Source of the DNA: Pelotomaculum thermopropionicum SI
GTDB taxonomy: Bacteria; Bacillota; Desulfotomaculia; Desulfotomaculales; Pelotomaculaceae
Length of the DNA: 64,000 bases
Direction: 5' to 3'
NCBI GenBank assembly: GCA_000010565.1
Contig: AP009389.1
Span: 2,356,001 to 2,420,000 of the forward strand
The position numbers were made by a program, and so were the translations under genes. The notes beneath the pieces were generated by a model that was not told the DNA's origin, ran no database searches, and worked only from the letters and a program-made list of their open reading frames with translations. Of the stretch, positions 1-7,917 are shown in pieces. How positions within the stretch are numbered: the first letter of the stretch is position 1; the number at the start of each line of letters is the position of its first letter.

Positions 1-69
1 GCGGGAGTGCGCCTCCAGGCAGGGCGGCGCGGTTGCCAGGGCCTGGCGTGCGGCTTGTAACATGCTCAT
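1..69 (-). CDS. Partial hypothetical protein, N-terminus only
   Basis: The minus strand opens with ATG at 69 and stays open for 23 codons to the window edge. An AGGAG-type ribosome site lies at about 80-86. The visible residues begin MSMLQAARQALATAPPCLEA. There is too little to name a family. It is divergent from the HicBA-like pair, so the 70-126 gap may carry two promoters. Confidence 0.4.
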   Translation of the reverse strand, partial: MSMLQAARQALATAPPCLEAHSR

Positions 70-72
70 GGT

Positions 73-98
73 TTGAACGCTCCTTTCTGTGGTATAAT
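73..98 (+). promoter_or_regulatory. Possible sigma-A promoter of the hicBA-like pair
   Basis: A perfect TATAAT is at 93-98 with TTGAAC at 73-78. The spacer is only 14 bp, shorter than usual, so the -35 call is weak. It sits about 30 bp before the TTG start at 127. Confidence 0.35.
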
Positions 99-126
99 TA
101 ATTTAAAACTCAGGTGGTGAGATCGC

Positions 127-345
127 TTGATTTACAAGCTGCCAGTGACAATCAAACTATATGGCAGGGAGTATATTGCCCGCTGTGAGCCGTTAAGGGC
201 CACCGCCACGGGGGATAACCCTGACGAAGCGTTGAAAAATTTAAGGGAAGCCATAGACGAAATGATAAGGGAATTTGGCCGGGAAGAGGTATTTCAAGAC
301 GTTAGTCCTGAAACTGAAGTGCGGGTGCTTGAGGTAAGCGTATGA
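127..345 (+). CDS. hicB: HicB-like antitoxin
   Basis: This 72-residue protein resembles the short HicB domain: a beta-rich start (IKLYGREYIARCEPL), then a helix with DEALKNLREAIDEMI, the usual HicB layout. Known HicB proteins bind and neutralise HicA and repress their own promoter. No DNA-binding tail is evident. The start is TTG at 127, supported by GGTGGTGA at 113-120. It overlaps the next gene by four bases (ATGA), typical of toxin-antitoxin pairs. The family call is by pattern only. Confidence 0.6.
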   Translation: MIYKLPVTIKLYGREYIARCEPLRATATGDNPDEALKNLREAIDEMIREFGREEVFQDVSPETEVRVLEVSV

Positions 346-584
346 GTGAGTTTTTGGAGCTGAAAAGGAACGAATTCGAGGCTTTTTTATTGCGTTTCAG
401 CAGGCCCGGTTCGCTCAAGTTTCGCAACAACAAGTGGGTTGGCCTCAACAGAGAAGGGAAACCTTTCACCGTCCACGTAAAGCACGGTAGCACCAGGAAA
501 TACCCGCCGCCGCTTATTAAGGCTGTAGCAAAGGACTTAAAAGTATCGCTTGAAGAATTCCAGGAGTGGCATAAAAATCTTTAG
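342..584 (+). CDS. hicA: HicA-like toxin, divergent
   Basis: This 80-residue basic protein directly overlaps the HicB-like gene. Its layout suits HicA mRNA interferase: a helix, then RPGSLKF where HicA normally has a GSHH motif, beta strands, and a closing helix (PPLIKAVAKDLKVSLEEF). The catalytic histidine of canonical HicA is not at the expected place; the later HVKHGS is the only nearby histidine cluster. It may be an inactive or diverged toxin. Confidence rests on the partner gene and the overlap more than on motifs. Confidence 0.5.
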   Translation: MSEFLELKRNEFEAFLLRFSRPGSLKFRNNKWVGLNREGKPFTVHVKHGSTRKYPPPLIKAVAKDLKVSLEEFQEWHKNL

Positions 585-604
585 GCTGTCTTTAAAAGAC
601 AGCC
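584..604 (+). terminator. Hairpin after hicA-like gene
   Basis: GGCTGTC and GACAGCC form a stem with a short A/T loop immediately at the stop codon. The following T tract is short (GTTTGG), so termination may be weak. Confidence 0.45.
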
Positions 605-662
605 GTTTGGAGTGTACGGTATTTTATGTTTTGACAAGCCCGGCGTACTGCGAGGTCAGGAG

Positions 663-770
663 TCACCCGCCTTTGGCGTAGTCGGCCATGTAGGAGAGTG
701 CGGCTTGCCGGGCGGCGGTTTCCACGTGGGGGTTGTCGGTGAAAAGGGCGTGGCGAGATTCATATTCTAA
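663..770 (-). pseudogene. C-terminal scrap of an unknown protein
   Basis: On the minus strand, a reading frame follows the truncated intron ORF's TGA (771-773) and ends at TGA 663-665. It encodes about 35 residues including DNPHVETAARQAALSYMADY. It looks like the tail of a real protein that lost its front when the intron remnant's 3' part was deleted. I do not recognise the family. Confidence 0.35.
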
Positions 771-1121
771 TCAATTTGTCGTTGTCACTGGAAACAATTC
801 CGGCAGCTTAATTAGAGAAATTCCCGGCGGTTTATCCTGAGAAACAACAACCCGGTCTTTTACGGTGGGTATTCCCAGCGGGCGTTTGCTGCCGTCCGCT
901 TTGGGAATCTCCACTCTTAAGACCGGCTGCGGTTCGTATGTGCCGGTTTTCAGTTCGTGATGAAGTTGGCGCAACCTTTCTTCCAGGTTCTGGCCGAAGG
1001 CTTCCACGGTCTCACCGTCTACTCCGGGAGCTCCTTTGTTGGCTCTAACGGCACGATAAGCTCTTTCAAGGTTGTCGAGCCGGTATACTTTGTCAATGAG
1101 GCTGTACCATTTCTTCACCAT
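771..1121 (-). pseudogene. ltrA: Truncated group II intron reverse transcriptase/maturase
   Basis: The 116-residue product carries the N-terminal RT signature: NKGAPGVDGETVEAF, then LKTGTYEPQPVLRVEIPK and RPLGIPTVKDRVV. A full protein has roughly 400 or more residues with a YADD catalytic motif, maturase domain and sometimes an endonuclease. Here the homology stops right after KDRVV and about 25 unrelated residues follow. The deletion removes the catalytic aspartates, so this is a dead fragment. Confidence 0.85.
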
Positions 1122-1847
1122 TTCACCTGATTTCGCTATGCTTCTTCAGTCCTTTACGGTTTTGCGGCGGTTTCTTCCTGCGGGTTTCCCGGCGTCTCTA
1201 GCTCTGTGGCAATCCTACCGTTAAGTGCCGCAGTACTCCGCCTGAGCGGACGTTATGGCTAGCAAGTTCGTCACCGCCTGCCTTAACGTTCCCCTTGGCA
1301 TTTCAGCCTCGGTTATCTTCTCATCCCACCGCTCGGTTCATCAGTTGCATACTTTGGTTTATCTTCGCCCCTTCGCACACATAAAGGCTTTTGGCTCTTT
1401 ATGTCCCGCTGCAACATGGTGCAGCGTCCCCTCAGTTTTATCCTCCGGTCTGTTGCCAGCCTTCACTGGCTGAGGGTTAGTCACTACTACGGGCTCATCT
1501 GCCACCCGACACCACCTGTTCCCTCCCTTGCGTTTCCGCTTGTTTGGGCTTACCTGCCGTGACAGCAGGATGATGCCGGGCTTCCCCGGTTAAGTCTGCC
1601 TGCCTGAACTTGAACGCATCCGTCCTAACTTCTCAGGTTATCCAGCTTTCGGGCTTTCCCATATTATGCAAGGTTACCCGCCTGAGCAGCCAACACCGGT
1701 TCGCTTACGCTATGTTCCAAGTTCCCCCTTCGGCTTCCTTCAGACATCACCTTTACCGGTGACGCCCTTGCCTACGGGTTGTCTTCCCGCTGGATAGGCG
1801 ACAGGGTCTCTTTCAACCCATCGGCTCGGCAAACATGCCGGGCGAAC
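771..1847 (-). mobile_element. Group II intron, 5' part only (class C-like insertion)
   Basis: On the minus strand the element begins at 1847 with GTTCGCCCGGCAT, close to the GTGCGCCCGGCAT start of bacterial group II introns. About 725 bp of structured non-coding sequence (RNA domains I-IV) precede the reverse transcriptase start at 1121. The ORF breaks off within the RT region and domains V/VI are absent from this copy. It sits directly downstream of a terminator hairpin (1853-1882), the classic target of class C introns. It should be unable to splice or move. Confidence 0.75.
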
Positions 1848-1852
1848 ATAAA

Positions 1853-1882
1853 TAGGAGTGGGGGCATCAAGCCCCCCTCCTA
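1853..1882 (-). terminator. Rho-independent terminator, intron insertion site
   Basis: TAGGAGTGGGGGC and GCCCCCCTCCTA form a long GC-rich stem with a five-base loop. Read on the minus strand it ends the copA/mini-protein transcription unit, and the intron starts six bases past the stem. Confidence 0.7.
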
Positions 1883-1943
1883 CTTACATCTCCAGCCGCG
1901 CGGGTACGCGCGGCGTAAGCCGGGTCGGGATGCTTCCAGCAAT

Positions 1944-2120
1944 TTAATGACAGCCCCTTTTGGGGGGGGATGAGCCTTTTTCCTGACTGCCCCCATGGTT
2001 ATGACCACTTTTTTCGTCTCGGCCGGCGTGGCCGCCGCAGCAGCCGCCGCGCCTCATCATAAAGAACATTACTAATCCGATAAGCAGCCAGGGACCGTAG
2101 TTTTTTAAAATCTCCAACAT
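1944..2120 (-). CDS. Small Cys/His-rich membrane protein of the copA operon
   Basis: A 58-residue protein starts at ATG 2120 with AAAAAAGGAG at 2131-2140. Residues 1-22 form one membrane helix (GPWLLIGLVMFFMM). The tail carries metal-ligand-like groups: GGCCGGH near residue 30, GHNHGG near 41, and a terminal RGCH. It lies 37 bp downstream of copA on the same strand. Small proteins of this kind (DUF2933-like) sit beside copper ATPases; I infer metal binding at the membrane. It is too short for many gene finders. Confidence 0.6.
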   Translation of the reverse strand: MLEILKNYGPWLLIGLVMFFMMRRGGCCGGHAGRDEKSGHNHGGSQEKGSSPPKRGCH

Positions 2121-2157
2121 GCCGTGTCAACTCCTTTTTTAATTTTGCATATTGTCG

Positions 2158-3066
2158 TTACGCTAATCCTGCCTTAAACCGCCTTAGCCTAAGCGCGTTG
2201 GCCACCACCGAAACGGAGCTGAAAGCCATGGCCGCCCCGGCGATGACCGGGTTTAACAAGCCCAGGGCCGCCACGGGGATGCCCACGGTGTTGTAGACGA
2301 GCGCCCAGAAGAGGTTCTGCTTGATGTTTTTAATGGTAGCCCGGCTCAGCCGGATGGCGGCCGCCACCCCGCGCAGGTCTCCCCGGATCAGGGTGATGTC
2401 GGCGGCCTCAATGGCCACGTCGGTGCCGGTGCCGATGGCAAACCCCACGTCGGCGGTGACCAGGGCCGGCGCGTCGTTAATGCCGTCGCCCACCATGCCG
2501 ACCACCTTGCCCTGGCCGCGCAGCTTCTCCACCTGCTTCGCCTTGTCTTCCGGCAGCACTTCCGCCAGCACTTTCTCAACACCAACCTGCCGGGCGATGG
2601 CCTCGGCGGTGCGCCGGTTGTCCCCGGTGAGCATCCACACCTCCAGGCCCATCTCCTTGAGCCGATTGATGGCCTCTTTGGAGCTCTCCTTGATGGTATC
2701 CGCCACGCCGATGATTGCGGCGGGCTTTCCGTCCACCGCCATGAGCATGGCAGTCTTTCCTTCCTCTTCCAGCTTCTCCACGTCGGCGGTCAGTCCGGAT
2801 ACGTCCACTCCGTTCTCCTGCATCAGCTTTCTCGTGCCCAGCAGGATCCGGCTTCCGTCGATTTCCGCCGCCACCCCGTGGCCGGGAATCGCTTCGAAAT
2901 GGTCCGGATCATTTAATACGGCACCGTTTTCCTTAGCGTGGGTTACGATGGCCTGGGCCAGGGGGTGCTCGGAGTTCTTTTCCGCCCGGCCGGCCAGCTG
3001 CAGCAGTTCCTTTTCGTAGCCGCGGTAGCCCAGGGCCGGGACGAGGTCCGTCAGGGCCGGCTCCGA
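2158..3066 (-). pseudogene. copA: Heavy-metal (Cu+) P-type ATPase, C-terminal third
   Basis: The frame is open from the junction at about 3066 to the stop at 2158 (about 302 residues), with no start codon in context. It covers the end of the P domain and the last membrane helices: SEHPLAQAIV, the nucleotide-binding GHGV, MLTGDNRRTA, VGDGINDAPAL, and a C-terminal helix pair. Copper/silver exporters of this class are about 700-800 residues, so the metal-binding N-terminus, transport helices with CPC, and the DKTG phosphorylation site are all missing. The break abuts a broken arsC on the other strand. Confidence 0.85.
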
Positions 3067-3067
3067 A

Positions 3068-3385
3068 GCTTACAGCGCGGGCACCGCGGCCACCGGGATC
3101 AGGCCCCAGGCGGCTCAAGTGATGGGCGAAATCGGCATCGACCTGTCATCCCACCGCTCCAAGAGCGTCAACGAGTTCCTCGGCCGGGACATCGATTACG
3201 TGGTGACCGTTTGCGACCAGGCGAGGGAAACCTGCCCGTTTTTCCCGGGCGGCAAGGAATACATCCACCAGGGTTTTGCCGACCCCTCCGCCCTGACCGG
3301 GCCGGAAGAGGACGTCCTGGCGGGCTACCGGCGGGTGCGGGACGAAATCAAGGACTGGGTGGAAAAGACCTTCAGGAACAAGTAG
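3068..3385 (+). pseudogene. arsC: Arsenate reductase (LMW-PTP type), N-terminus lost
   Basis: The reading frame from 3068 gives AYSAGTAATGIRPQAAQVMGEIGIDLSSHRSKS, then DYVVTVCDQARETCPFFPG, all typical of thioredoxin-linked ArsC. The first ~35 residues, with the P-loop CxxxxxR that attacks arsenate, are missing. A start at GTG 3119 would give an 88-residue stub without the catalytic cysteine. The break coincides with the break in copA, which implies a single deletion or rearrangement. Confidence 0.85.
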
Positions 3386-3417
3386 TCAAATCTTCATAAC
3401 CCAGGAGGGATACCGGC

Positions 3418-3966
3418 ATGTACCTGCGCAATTACAAGATTGTCGGGATCGGGCCCTGCCGGGCGGAAGGCTCCATGTTCCGGGCGACCGCCATCCTTTC
3501 CCGTGACATCGCCGGCTTGCTGCCGTACCTGAACGCCGCTTTAAAATGGTGCGCCTACGAACCATTTGTCCCTTCCCTTACCTTCAAATGCAAGGGCAGC
3601 CCGGTGGTACTGCACCCGGACCGGGTGATTGTCGGCCAACTGCGGGAAGTGGACGCGGCGGAAGAAATCCTCGACGCCGTAATCGCTTTCATTAACCGCG
3701 TTTATACGAAAAAAGACAGCCTGCATCCGCAACCCCTGCCCAAAGAGCTGCCCCAGCCGGCCGGGATTTATCAGCTTCTCCCGCAGACCGATTGCGGCGG
3801 CTGCGGTGAGGCCACCTGCATCGCATTCACGGTTAAACTGGTAAAAGGGGAGAAAAAGGTGGAGGACTGCCCATCCATCTCTCCTGAGCGGGCGGGGCGA
3901 ATCCTCACCTTACTGGCTACCATTGACGACGGCGAAACCATCTTTGGCGGTTTGAATAATCCTTAA
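3418..3966 (+). CDS. 4Fe-4S cluster domain protein
   Basis: This 182-residue protein ends in an Fe-S domain with CGGCGEATC and a fourth cysteine 17 residues on (VEDCP), the pattern of the small FeS domain in CO dehydrogenase/acetyl-CoA pathway proteins. The first 130 residues resemble a domain seen with it in anaerobes (RNYKIVGIGPCRAEG, LKCKGSPVV-like strand). It begins 33 bp after arsC with a good AGGAGG, so it was probably cotranscribed. Role unknown; redox or electron delivery is an inference. Confidence 0.75.
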   Translation: MYLRNYKIVGIGPCRAEGSMFRATAILSRDIAGLLPYLNAALKWCAYEPFVPSLTFKCKGSPVVLHPDRVIVGQLREVDAAEEILDAVIAFINRVYTKKDSLHPQPLPKELPQPAGIYQLLPQTDCGGCGEATCIAFTVKLVKGEKKVEDCPSISPERAGRILTLLATIDDGETIFGGLNNP

Positions 3967-4425
3967 ACCATGAAGCAGCTGATTCAAGGTTTTATCCGGT
4001 AACCGGCATAACCTCTCCCGCCGGCGTTTTTCCCGGGAGGTTGAAATTTTTGCGTCATTGGCTTCAGCCGCAATGGTCTTGCGCAATCACCCCGGGCTTT
4101 TGTCCGGGCACTTCCAAACCTTGCCTACCCCGGCAGTTACTTCCCTTCATCTACAACTTCTTTTCTTCCGGCCACTTCCCGTAATGCGAAGATTTACCCT
4201 TCGGTCATTCAGGCAACCGGATACTTGAGTCCGAAAACACCACGCAAGCAACTTTGAAAGCGCCGCCGGAACAGCCGGAACTGGCATTAATTTTGCTTTT
4301 GCCTATTATCATCTATTATCATCATTTTTTCAGACGCGGAAGACTGTTATTTTTTGCCGGGCAAAGAGCGACCAGGCCGCAAAAAGACAAATTTATTTTA
4401 AAGACGGGAAGGAGGAAATACCGGG
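3967..4425. other. Intergenic region, no gene seen
   Basis: About 460 bp without a convincing reading frame. It contains short inverted repeats around 4030-4115 (CCCGGGCTTTTGTCCGGG) that could end transcription from the Fe-S gene. I see no conserved gene remnant. Confidence 0.4.
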
Positions 4426-4647
4426 GTGGATGTCGGCAGTCACAAATTGGAGGACAAGGGGTTATATTTATTTGACGCCCTTCAAACAAAAGCAACCGGA
4501 AAACCGGAATTGACCGGAATCCAGAGTGAATTATTTTCTTTTTTTCAAATGCTGCTGGCTGCGGTCATTATCAGCGCCATCACCATGGGGTTGTCGCCCG
4601 GGATCGAAAATTTGCTTGAGACAAGTAAAGCTTTTTTAAGCTTTTGA
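4426..4647 (+). CDS. Small single-helix protein, hypothetical
   Basis: A 73-residue frame starts at GTG 4426, ten bases after AAGGAGG. The only clear feature is one hydrophobic segment near residues 45-62 (FFQMLLAAVIISAITMGL). I do not recognise it. The ribosome site argues it is translated; the lack of any known family keeps confidence low. Confidence 0.4.
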   Translation: MDVGSHKLEDKGLYLFDALQTKATGKPELTGIQSELFSFFQMLLAAVIISAITMGLSPGIENLLETSKAFLSF

Positions 4648-4844
4648 AGCCTGTCTTTCCAAACCCTCTCTCTTCTTTTATTCCGGCTCTTGGCAACCTG
4701 GGAGCCGGATTCATTTCTTTCCCGGGAAGCACTCCATTGACCACCTTTCCTCTCCCAACTGCTATGCCCGGCTTGTGAAACGTTCGACTTTTCCTGCTGC
4801 AGGACGGTAAAACCTTTCAACAATTGACGGATTGAACCGTTCAC

Positions 4845-4861
4845 GAGGTAAGATTTTTGCG
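4845..4861 (+). promoter_or_regulatory. Weak sigma-54-like -24/-12 site
   Basis: GAGGTA, then TTTTTGC, with GG and GC exactly ten bases apart, lies about 95 bp before the membrane gene at 4954. Only the GG/GC core matches. It is listed because the paralogous gene at 9542 has a much better site. Confidence 0.25.
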
Positions 4862-4953
4862 TTAAGTATAAATTACATATCCTTCCCCTCTCCGCAGGCA
4901 ACAACCGGCCCCGGAAAACTTTTCTCAAGTCAAAAAAGACGAGGTGGAGCGAA

Positions 4954-5373
4954 ATGAATGAAATGGAAAAAGCGCTGCTCTCTGAGGAAAGAGAGTTATT
5001 AAACCGTTTCACCCTGCAAGCGGCTGTCTTCCTTCTCTTCCTGTATGTCATCTGTTTTTGGGCCGGCCTCAACTTCCTGCGGGAAGACATTTTCAAGCAC
5101 TGTTTTAATCCTTCCCGGCACCTGATTGTGGCCCAGAACCCGAACACCTTTGAAATTCTGGCCTGGAAGGACGTGCTGGGCAACGTCTATACCGGCGGGG
5201 ATCTTCAAGTAAGGCTGTTTCCTTATGCCCTCTTTGTACTGGGGCTTGTGGAAGCGGCGGTTCTGACGGGTGTTTACCATCTTCTGAAATGGCACTGCAG
5301 CTTGATGCTCCTTTTTAATCGCGGCGCCCCGGCCGGATCCCGCGGTAATCCCAGCAACACCGGATGCCTTTAG
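4954..5373 (+). CDS. Two-helix membrane protein, paralogue of 9542-9967
   Basis: This 139-residue protein has membrane segments at about residues 25-45 and 90-112. Between them lies a soluble stretch with FLREDIFKHCFNPSRHLIV, IL.WKD.LG.VYT and VRLFPYALF. The same motifs recur in the gene at 9542 (FMRESVYKNYFNPTRHVII, ILPWKDALGHVYT, VRLFPYGIM), so they are paralogues. I do not know the family's function. Both flank the kinase/regulator pair and accompany a TSUP exporter, so a link to anion or sulfur-compound export is an inference. The ribosome site is GAGGTGGAG. Confidence 0.7.
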   Translation: MNEMEKALLSEERELLNRFTLQAAVFLLFLYVICFWAGLNFLREDIFKHCFNPSRHLIVAQNPNTFEILAWKDVLGNVYTGGDLQVRLFPYALFVLGLVEAAVLTGVYHLLKWHCSLMLLFNRGAPAGSRGNPSNTGCL

Positions 5374-5403
5374 TCTTTGAATAATAAGCATAAGGAGGCA
5401 AAT

Positions 5404-5916
5404 ATGATGGAGAAAAAAAGAACAAAAGTCAGGGATTTAATGGTTCCTCTTCAAGACTATCCGGTCGTTTACGATACGGATACCATTAAGGACGCCATCA
5501 AATGTTTAAAAAGTTATCTCGCCGGCGGCAGGGAGCACCGCTCCCTGCTGGTTTTCAGCAAGACCAGAAAAGTCGGGGGAGAAGAGGAACTGGTGGGCAT
5601 CTTAACAGTGCGCGACATTTTAAACGCCCTTAAAACCAATCGCAGCGGTTTTGACAGCAGTGAATTATTCACTATGACCATGGCCTCCATGGGCTGGGCC
5701 TACCTTGACCCGGAAGGCAAATACATCAATGTCAAACTCGGGAAGGTGATTCGCCCTTTGGTTAAAGCTTACGTTCAATCCAGCGATGACGTAACTGCGG
5801 CAATTCAGTTGATGCTGGAGAAGAACGTCAATATTTTGCCTGTTTTCGAGGGAAAGAAAGCGGTAGGGCTTCTCAGGGCGCTGGACATCCTTGACTATCT
5901 GGGTGATTTGCTATAA
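5404..5916 (+). CDS. CBS-domain protein
   Basis: This 170-residue protein consists of a tandem CBS pair: residues about 5-85 (VRDLMVPLQDYPVVYDTDTIKDAIKCL ... LVGILTVRDIL) and 100-168 (KVIRPLVKAYVQSSDDVTAAIQLMLEKNVNILPVF ... GLLRALDIL). CBS pairs bind adenine nucleotides and sense energy state. The start ATG 5404 is chosen because ATAAGGAGG lies at 5390-5398; the upstream TTG at 5377 lacks one. It follows the membrane protein by 30 bp and is probably in the same operon. Confidence 0.85.
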   Translation: MMEKKRTKVRDLMVPLQDYPVVYDTDTIKDAIKCLKSYLAGGREHRSLLVFSKTRKVGGEEELVGILTVRDILNALKTNRSGFDSSELFTMTMASMGWAYLDPEGKYINVKLGKVIRPLVKAYVQSSDDVTAAIQLMLEKNVNILPVFEGKKAVGLLRALDILDYLGDLL

Positions 5917-5991
5917 GTTTTAGGTGTTTCCACCCTGAAAATTTAAACTCTGTAAGCTTATCAGGGTCAGGCCCGGTTTGTTTGTTAGGTC

Positions 5992-6055
5992 TTGTAGACA
6001 AGAGAACCGTCCCCGTGTCTGCGTTGTAGACAAGAGAACCGTCCCCGTGTCTGCG
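5992..6055 (+). repeat. Exact 32-bp tandem duplication
   Basis: The unit running from TTGTAGACAAGAG to GTGTCTGCG is present twice, head to tail, at 5992-6023 and 6024-6055. The core GAGAACCGTCCCC is found scattered in related genomes, and a variant (GGGGACGGTTCTTGTGCC) recurs near 53283 here. It immediately precedes the sensor kinase gene. Confidence 0.8.
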
Positions 6056-6093
6056 TGTCCGGACTTCAGGATCAAAACGGTGGTGAACAACAG

Positions 6094-7917
6094 TTGTTTA
6101 TTTTTCGAAAGGGTTTCGGCGGTCAACTCCTTGCCCTGATCGCCGTGCTGCTGATTTTGCCGGTCATTTTAACTGCTTACATGCTGCATGCCATCAAGAA
6201 GACTGAACTGGCCCTGGTGGAAAACCACAAGGCCAAGCTGGCCAAGGTGATGGACCAGTTGGATGAAAAGTTGCCGGAGACCTTCGACCAGATCTTGAGC
6301 CGCACCGTTCCTCCCGACGCGCCGCGGCGCGACAAGGTGCAAGCCCTGAACCGGGAATTGAAAAAGACCATTGCGGACGTGAGCCGCGCCTACCCGGACG
6401 TTGAACTCGGCTTTTACTCCCAGGACCTGGACGTCATCCTGGACGGGGACACGGAGCATTACGGCGAGAACTTTTCCAGACGCCGCAAGCAGGCCTTTGA
6501 CGACGCCATCGGGACCCGGGAGACGGTGATGGAGTCCTTCGGCAAACCGGAGGGCGGGTTCCTCGAGTCGTATAAACCCCTCGAAAGGGACGATCAAATT
6601 ATCGGGGCCGTGTGGGCAAGGGAAAACCTGCTCGAAATGTATACCCGCGTCGACGGCGTCCAGCGCGACTCTTATCTGATTATCTTCACCGGGGCCGTGC
6701 TGGGTATCGGAGGGAGCTTCTTCTTGCTCGGCAACTTTTTAAACAACGTGAATCAGGTAAAAAAAGGCGTCAAATTGCTGGAATACGACCTGAACACCCG
6801 CCTGCCCCCGGCTACCGGCGAACTTGGGGAAATTACCGGCGCCATCAACCACCTGGCCGGCCGTCTGGTCAAGGCCCAGAACTACAACAAAGTCATCCTC
6901 GCCAACATCGATGACGGTATCATGGCCGTTGACCCGGCGGGCACCATCGTTCTCTTAAACCCCGCTTTCAGTCTGATCTTCGGTATCGGTACGGAATTCC
7001 TCGAGAAAAACTTATATGACGCCTTTCCCCCGGACTCGCAAATTGCCGGGATCGTCCGGGCGGCCCTGGACGAAAAGAGACTGGTCAAAGACTTTGACAT
7101 CACCTGGGCGACGCCGGGCAACGGCACAAAAAATATCCTGGTGAGCACATCCCTGTTGGCCGATAACGACCGCGAAATGATGGGCGTCGTTCTAACCTGC
7201 CGCGACATCACCGAGAGGTTGCGGATGCGGGAAAAAATGCAGCGTCAGGAGAGGCTGGCCGCACTGGGGAAACTGGTGGCCGGCGTGGCCCACGAAATCC
7301 GCAACCCGATCACGTCCATCAGCGGGTATATTCAATTCTGGCAGAAAAAAAACACACCCTCACCGCGGTCCATTGCCACCATCTACCGGGAAGTCACGCG
7401 GTTGAACTCCATCGTAGACAAGCTGCTTCATTTCGTCAAGCCGTCGCAGATCAACCCGGCCCCGGTGGACGTCAACCTTCTGGTCGACAAGGTCAGCCAG
7501 TTTTTCGCGGATACCCACCAGTCCGACAGTATTACCGTTGTTACAAAAACGGAGAACAACCTGCCTCCGGCCTGGGTCGACTTTGCCCAGGTCGAACAGG
7601 TCTTGATGAACATCATGTACAACGCCTGGCAGGCCCTGGAAGGAAGAAGCGGCACCATCACCTTAAACACATCCTACAACCCGGATACCGAAAACCTGAT
7701 CCTGGAGGTAGCCGACAACGGCTGCGGTATCCCCGCGGAAAACATGTCCAACCTGTTCGACCCGTTCTTTACCACCCGTCCGAAGGGAACCGGCCTGGGG
7801 CTGGCCATCGCTTACGAAATTATCCGTGCCCACGGCGGGAATATTGAAGTGGAAAGCGAAGAAGGGGCGGGAACCAGTGTAAGAATCTATTTGCAGAGGG
7901 CAAAGGAGGCTTCATGA
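6094..7917 (+). CDS. Membrane sensor histidine kinase (PAS, NtrB-like)
   Basis: About 607 residues. Layout: membrane helix near residues 10-33, an extracytoplasmic sensor domain of about 150 residues, a second helix near 190-210, a HAMP-like linker, a PAS domain at about 270-385, the HisKA box VAGVAHEIRNPITSISGY with the phosphorylated His, and an ATPase domain (NIMYNAWQAL, DNGCGIP, GTGLGLAIAYEII). Start: TTG 6094 has GGTGGTGA seven bases upstream; GTG 6055 would begin inside the tandem repeat. It overlaps the regulator by four bases, so the two form a two-component pair. Ligand unknown. Confidence 0.9.
   Translation: MFIFRKGFGGQLLALIAVLLILPVILTAYMLHAIKKTELALVENHKAKLAKVMDQLDEKLPETFDQILSRTVPPDAPRRDKVQALNRELKKTIADVSRAYPDVELGFYSQDLDVILDGDTEHYGENFSRRRKQAFDDAIGTRETVMESFGKPEGGFLESYKPLERDDQIIGAVWARENLLEMYTRVDGVQRDSYLIIFTGAVLGIGGSFFLLGNFLNNVNQVKKGVKLLEYDLNTRLPPATGELGEITGAINHLAGRLVKAQNYNKVILANIDDGIMAVDPAGTIVLLNPAFSLIFGIGTEFLEKNLYDAFPPDSQIAGIVRAALDEKRLVKDFDITWATPGNGTKNILVSTSLLADNDREMMGVVLTCRDITERLRMREKMQRQERLAALGKLVAGVAHEIRNPITSISGYIQFWQKKNTPSPRSIATIYREVTRLNSIVDKLLHFVKPSQINPAPVDVNLLVDKVSQFFADTHQSDSITVVTKTENNLPPAWVDFAQVEQVLMNIMYNAWQALEGRSGTITLNTSYNPDTENLILEVADNGCGIPAENMSNLFDPFFTTRPKGTGLGLAIAYEIIRAHGGNIEVESEEGAGTSVRIYLQRAKEAS

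Noticed and set aside
2321..3019. Long plus-strand frame opposite copA
   Set aside because: It is antisense to a clear P-type ATPase, has no ribosome site, and its Ser/Pro/Ala-rich composition is a shadow of GC-rich codons.
5992..6055. Tandem 32-bp repeat as a CRISPR
   Set aside because: Only two units with no spacer between them.
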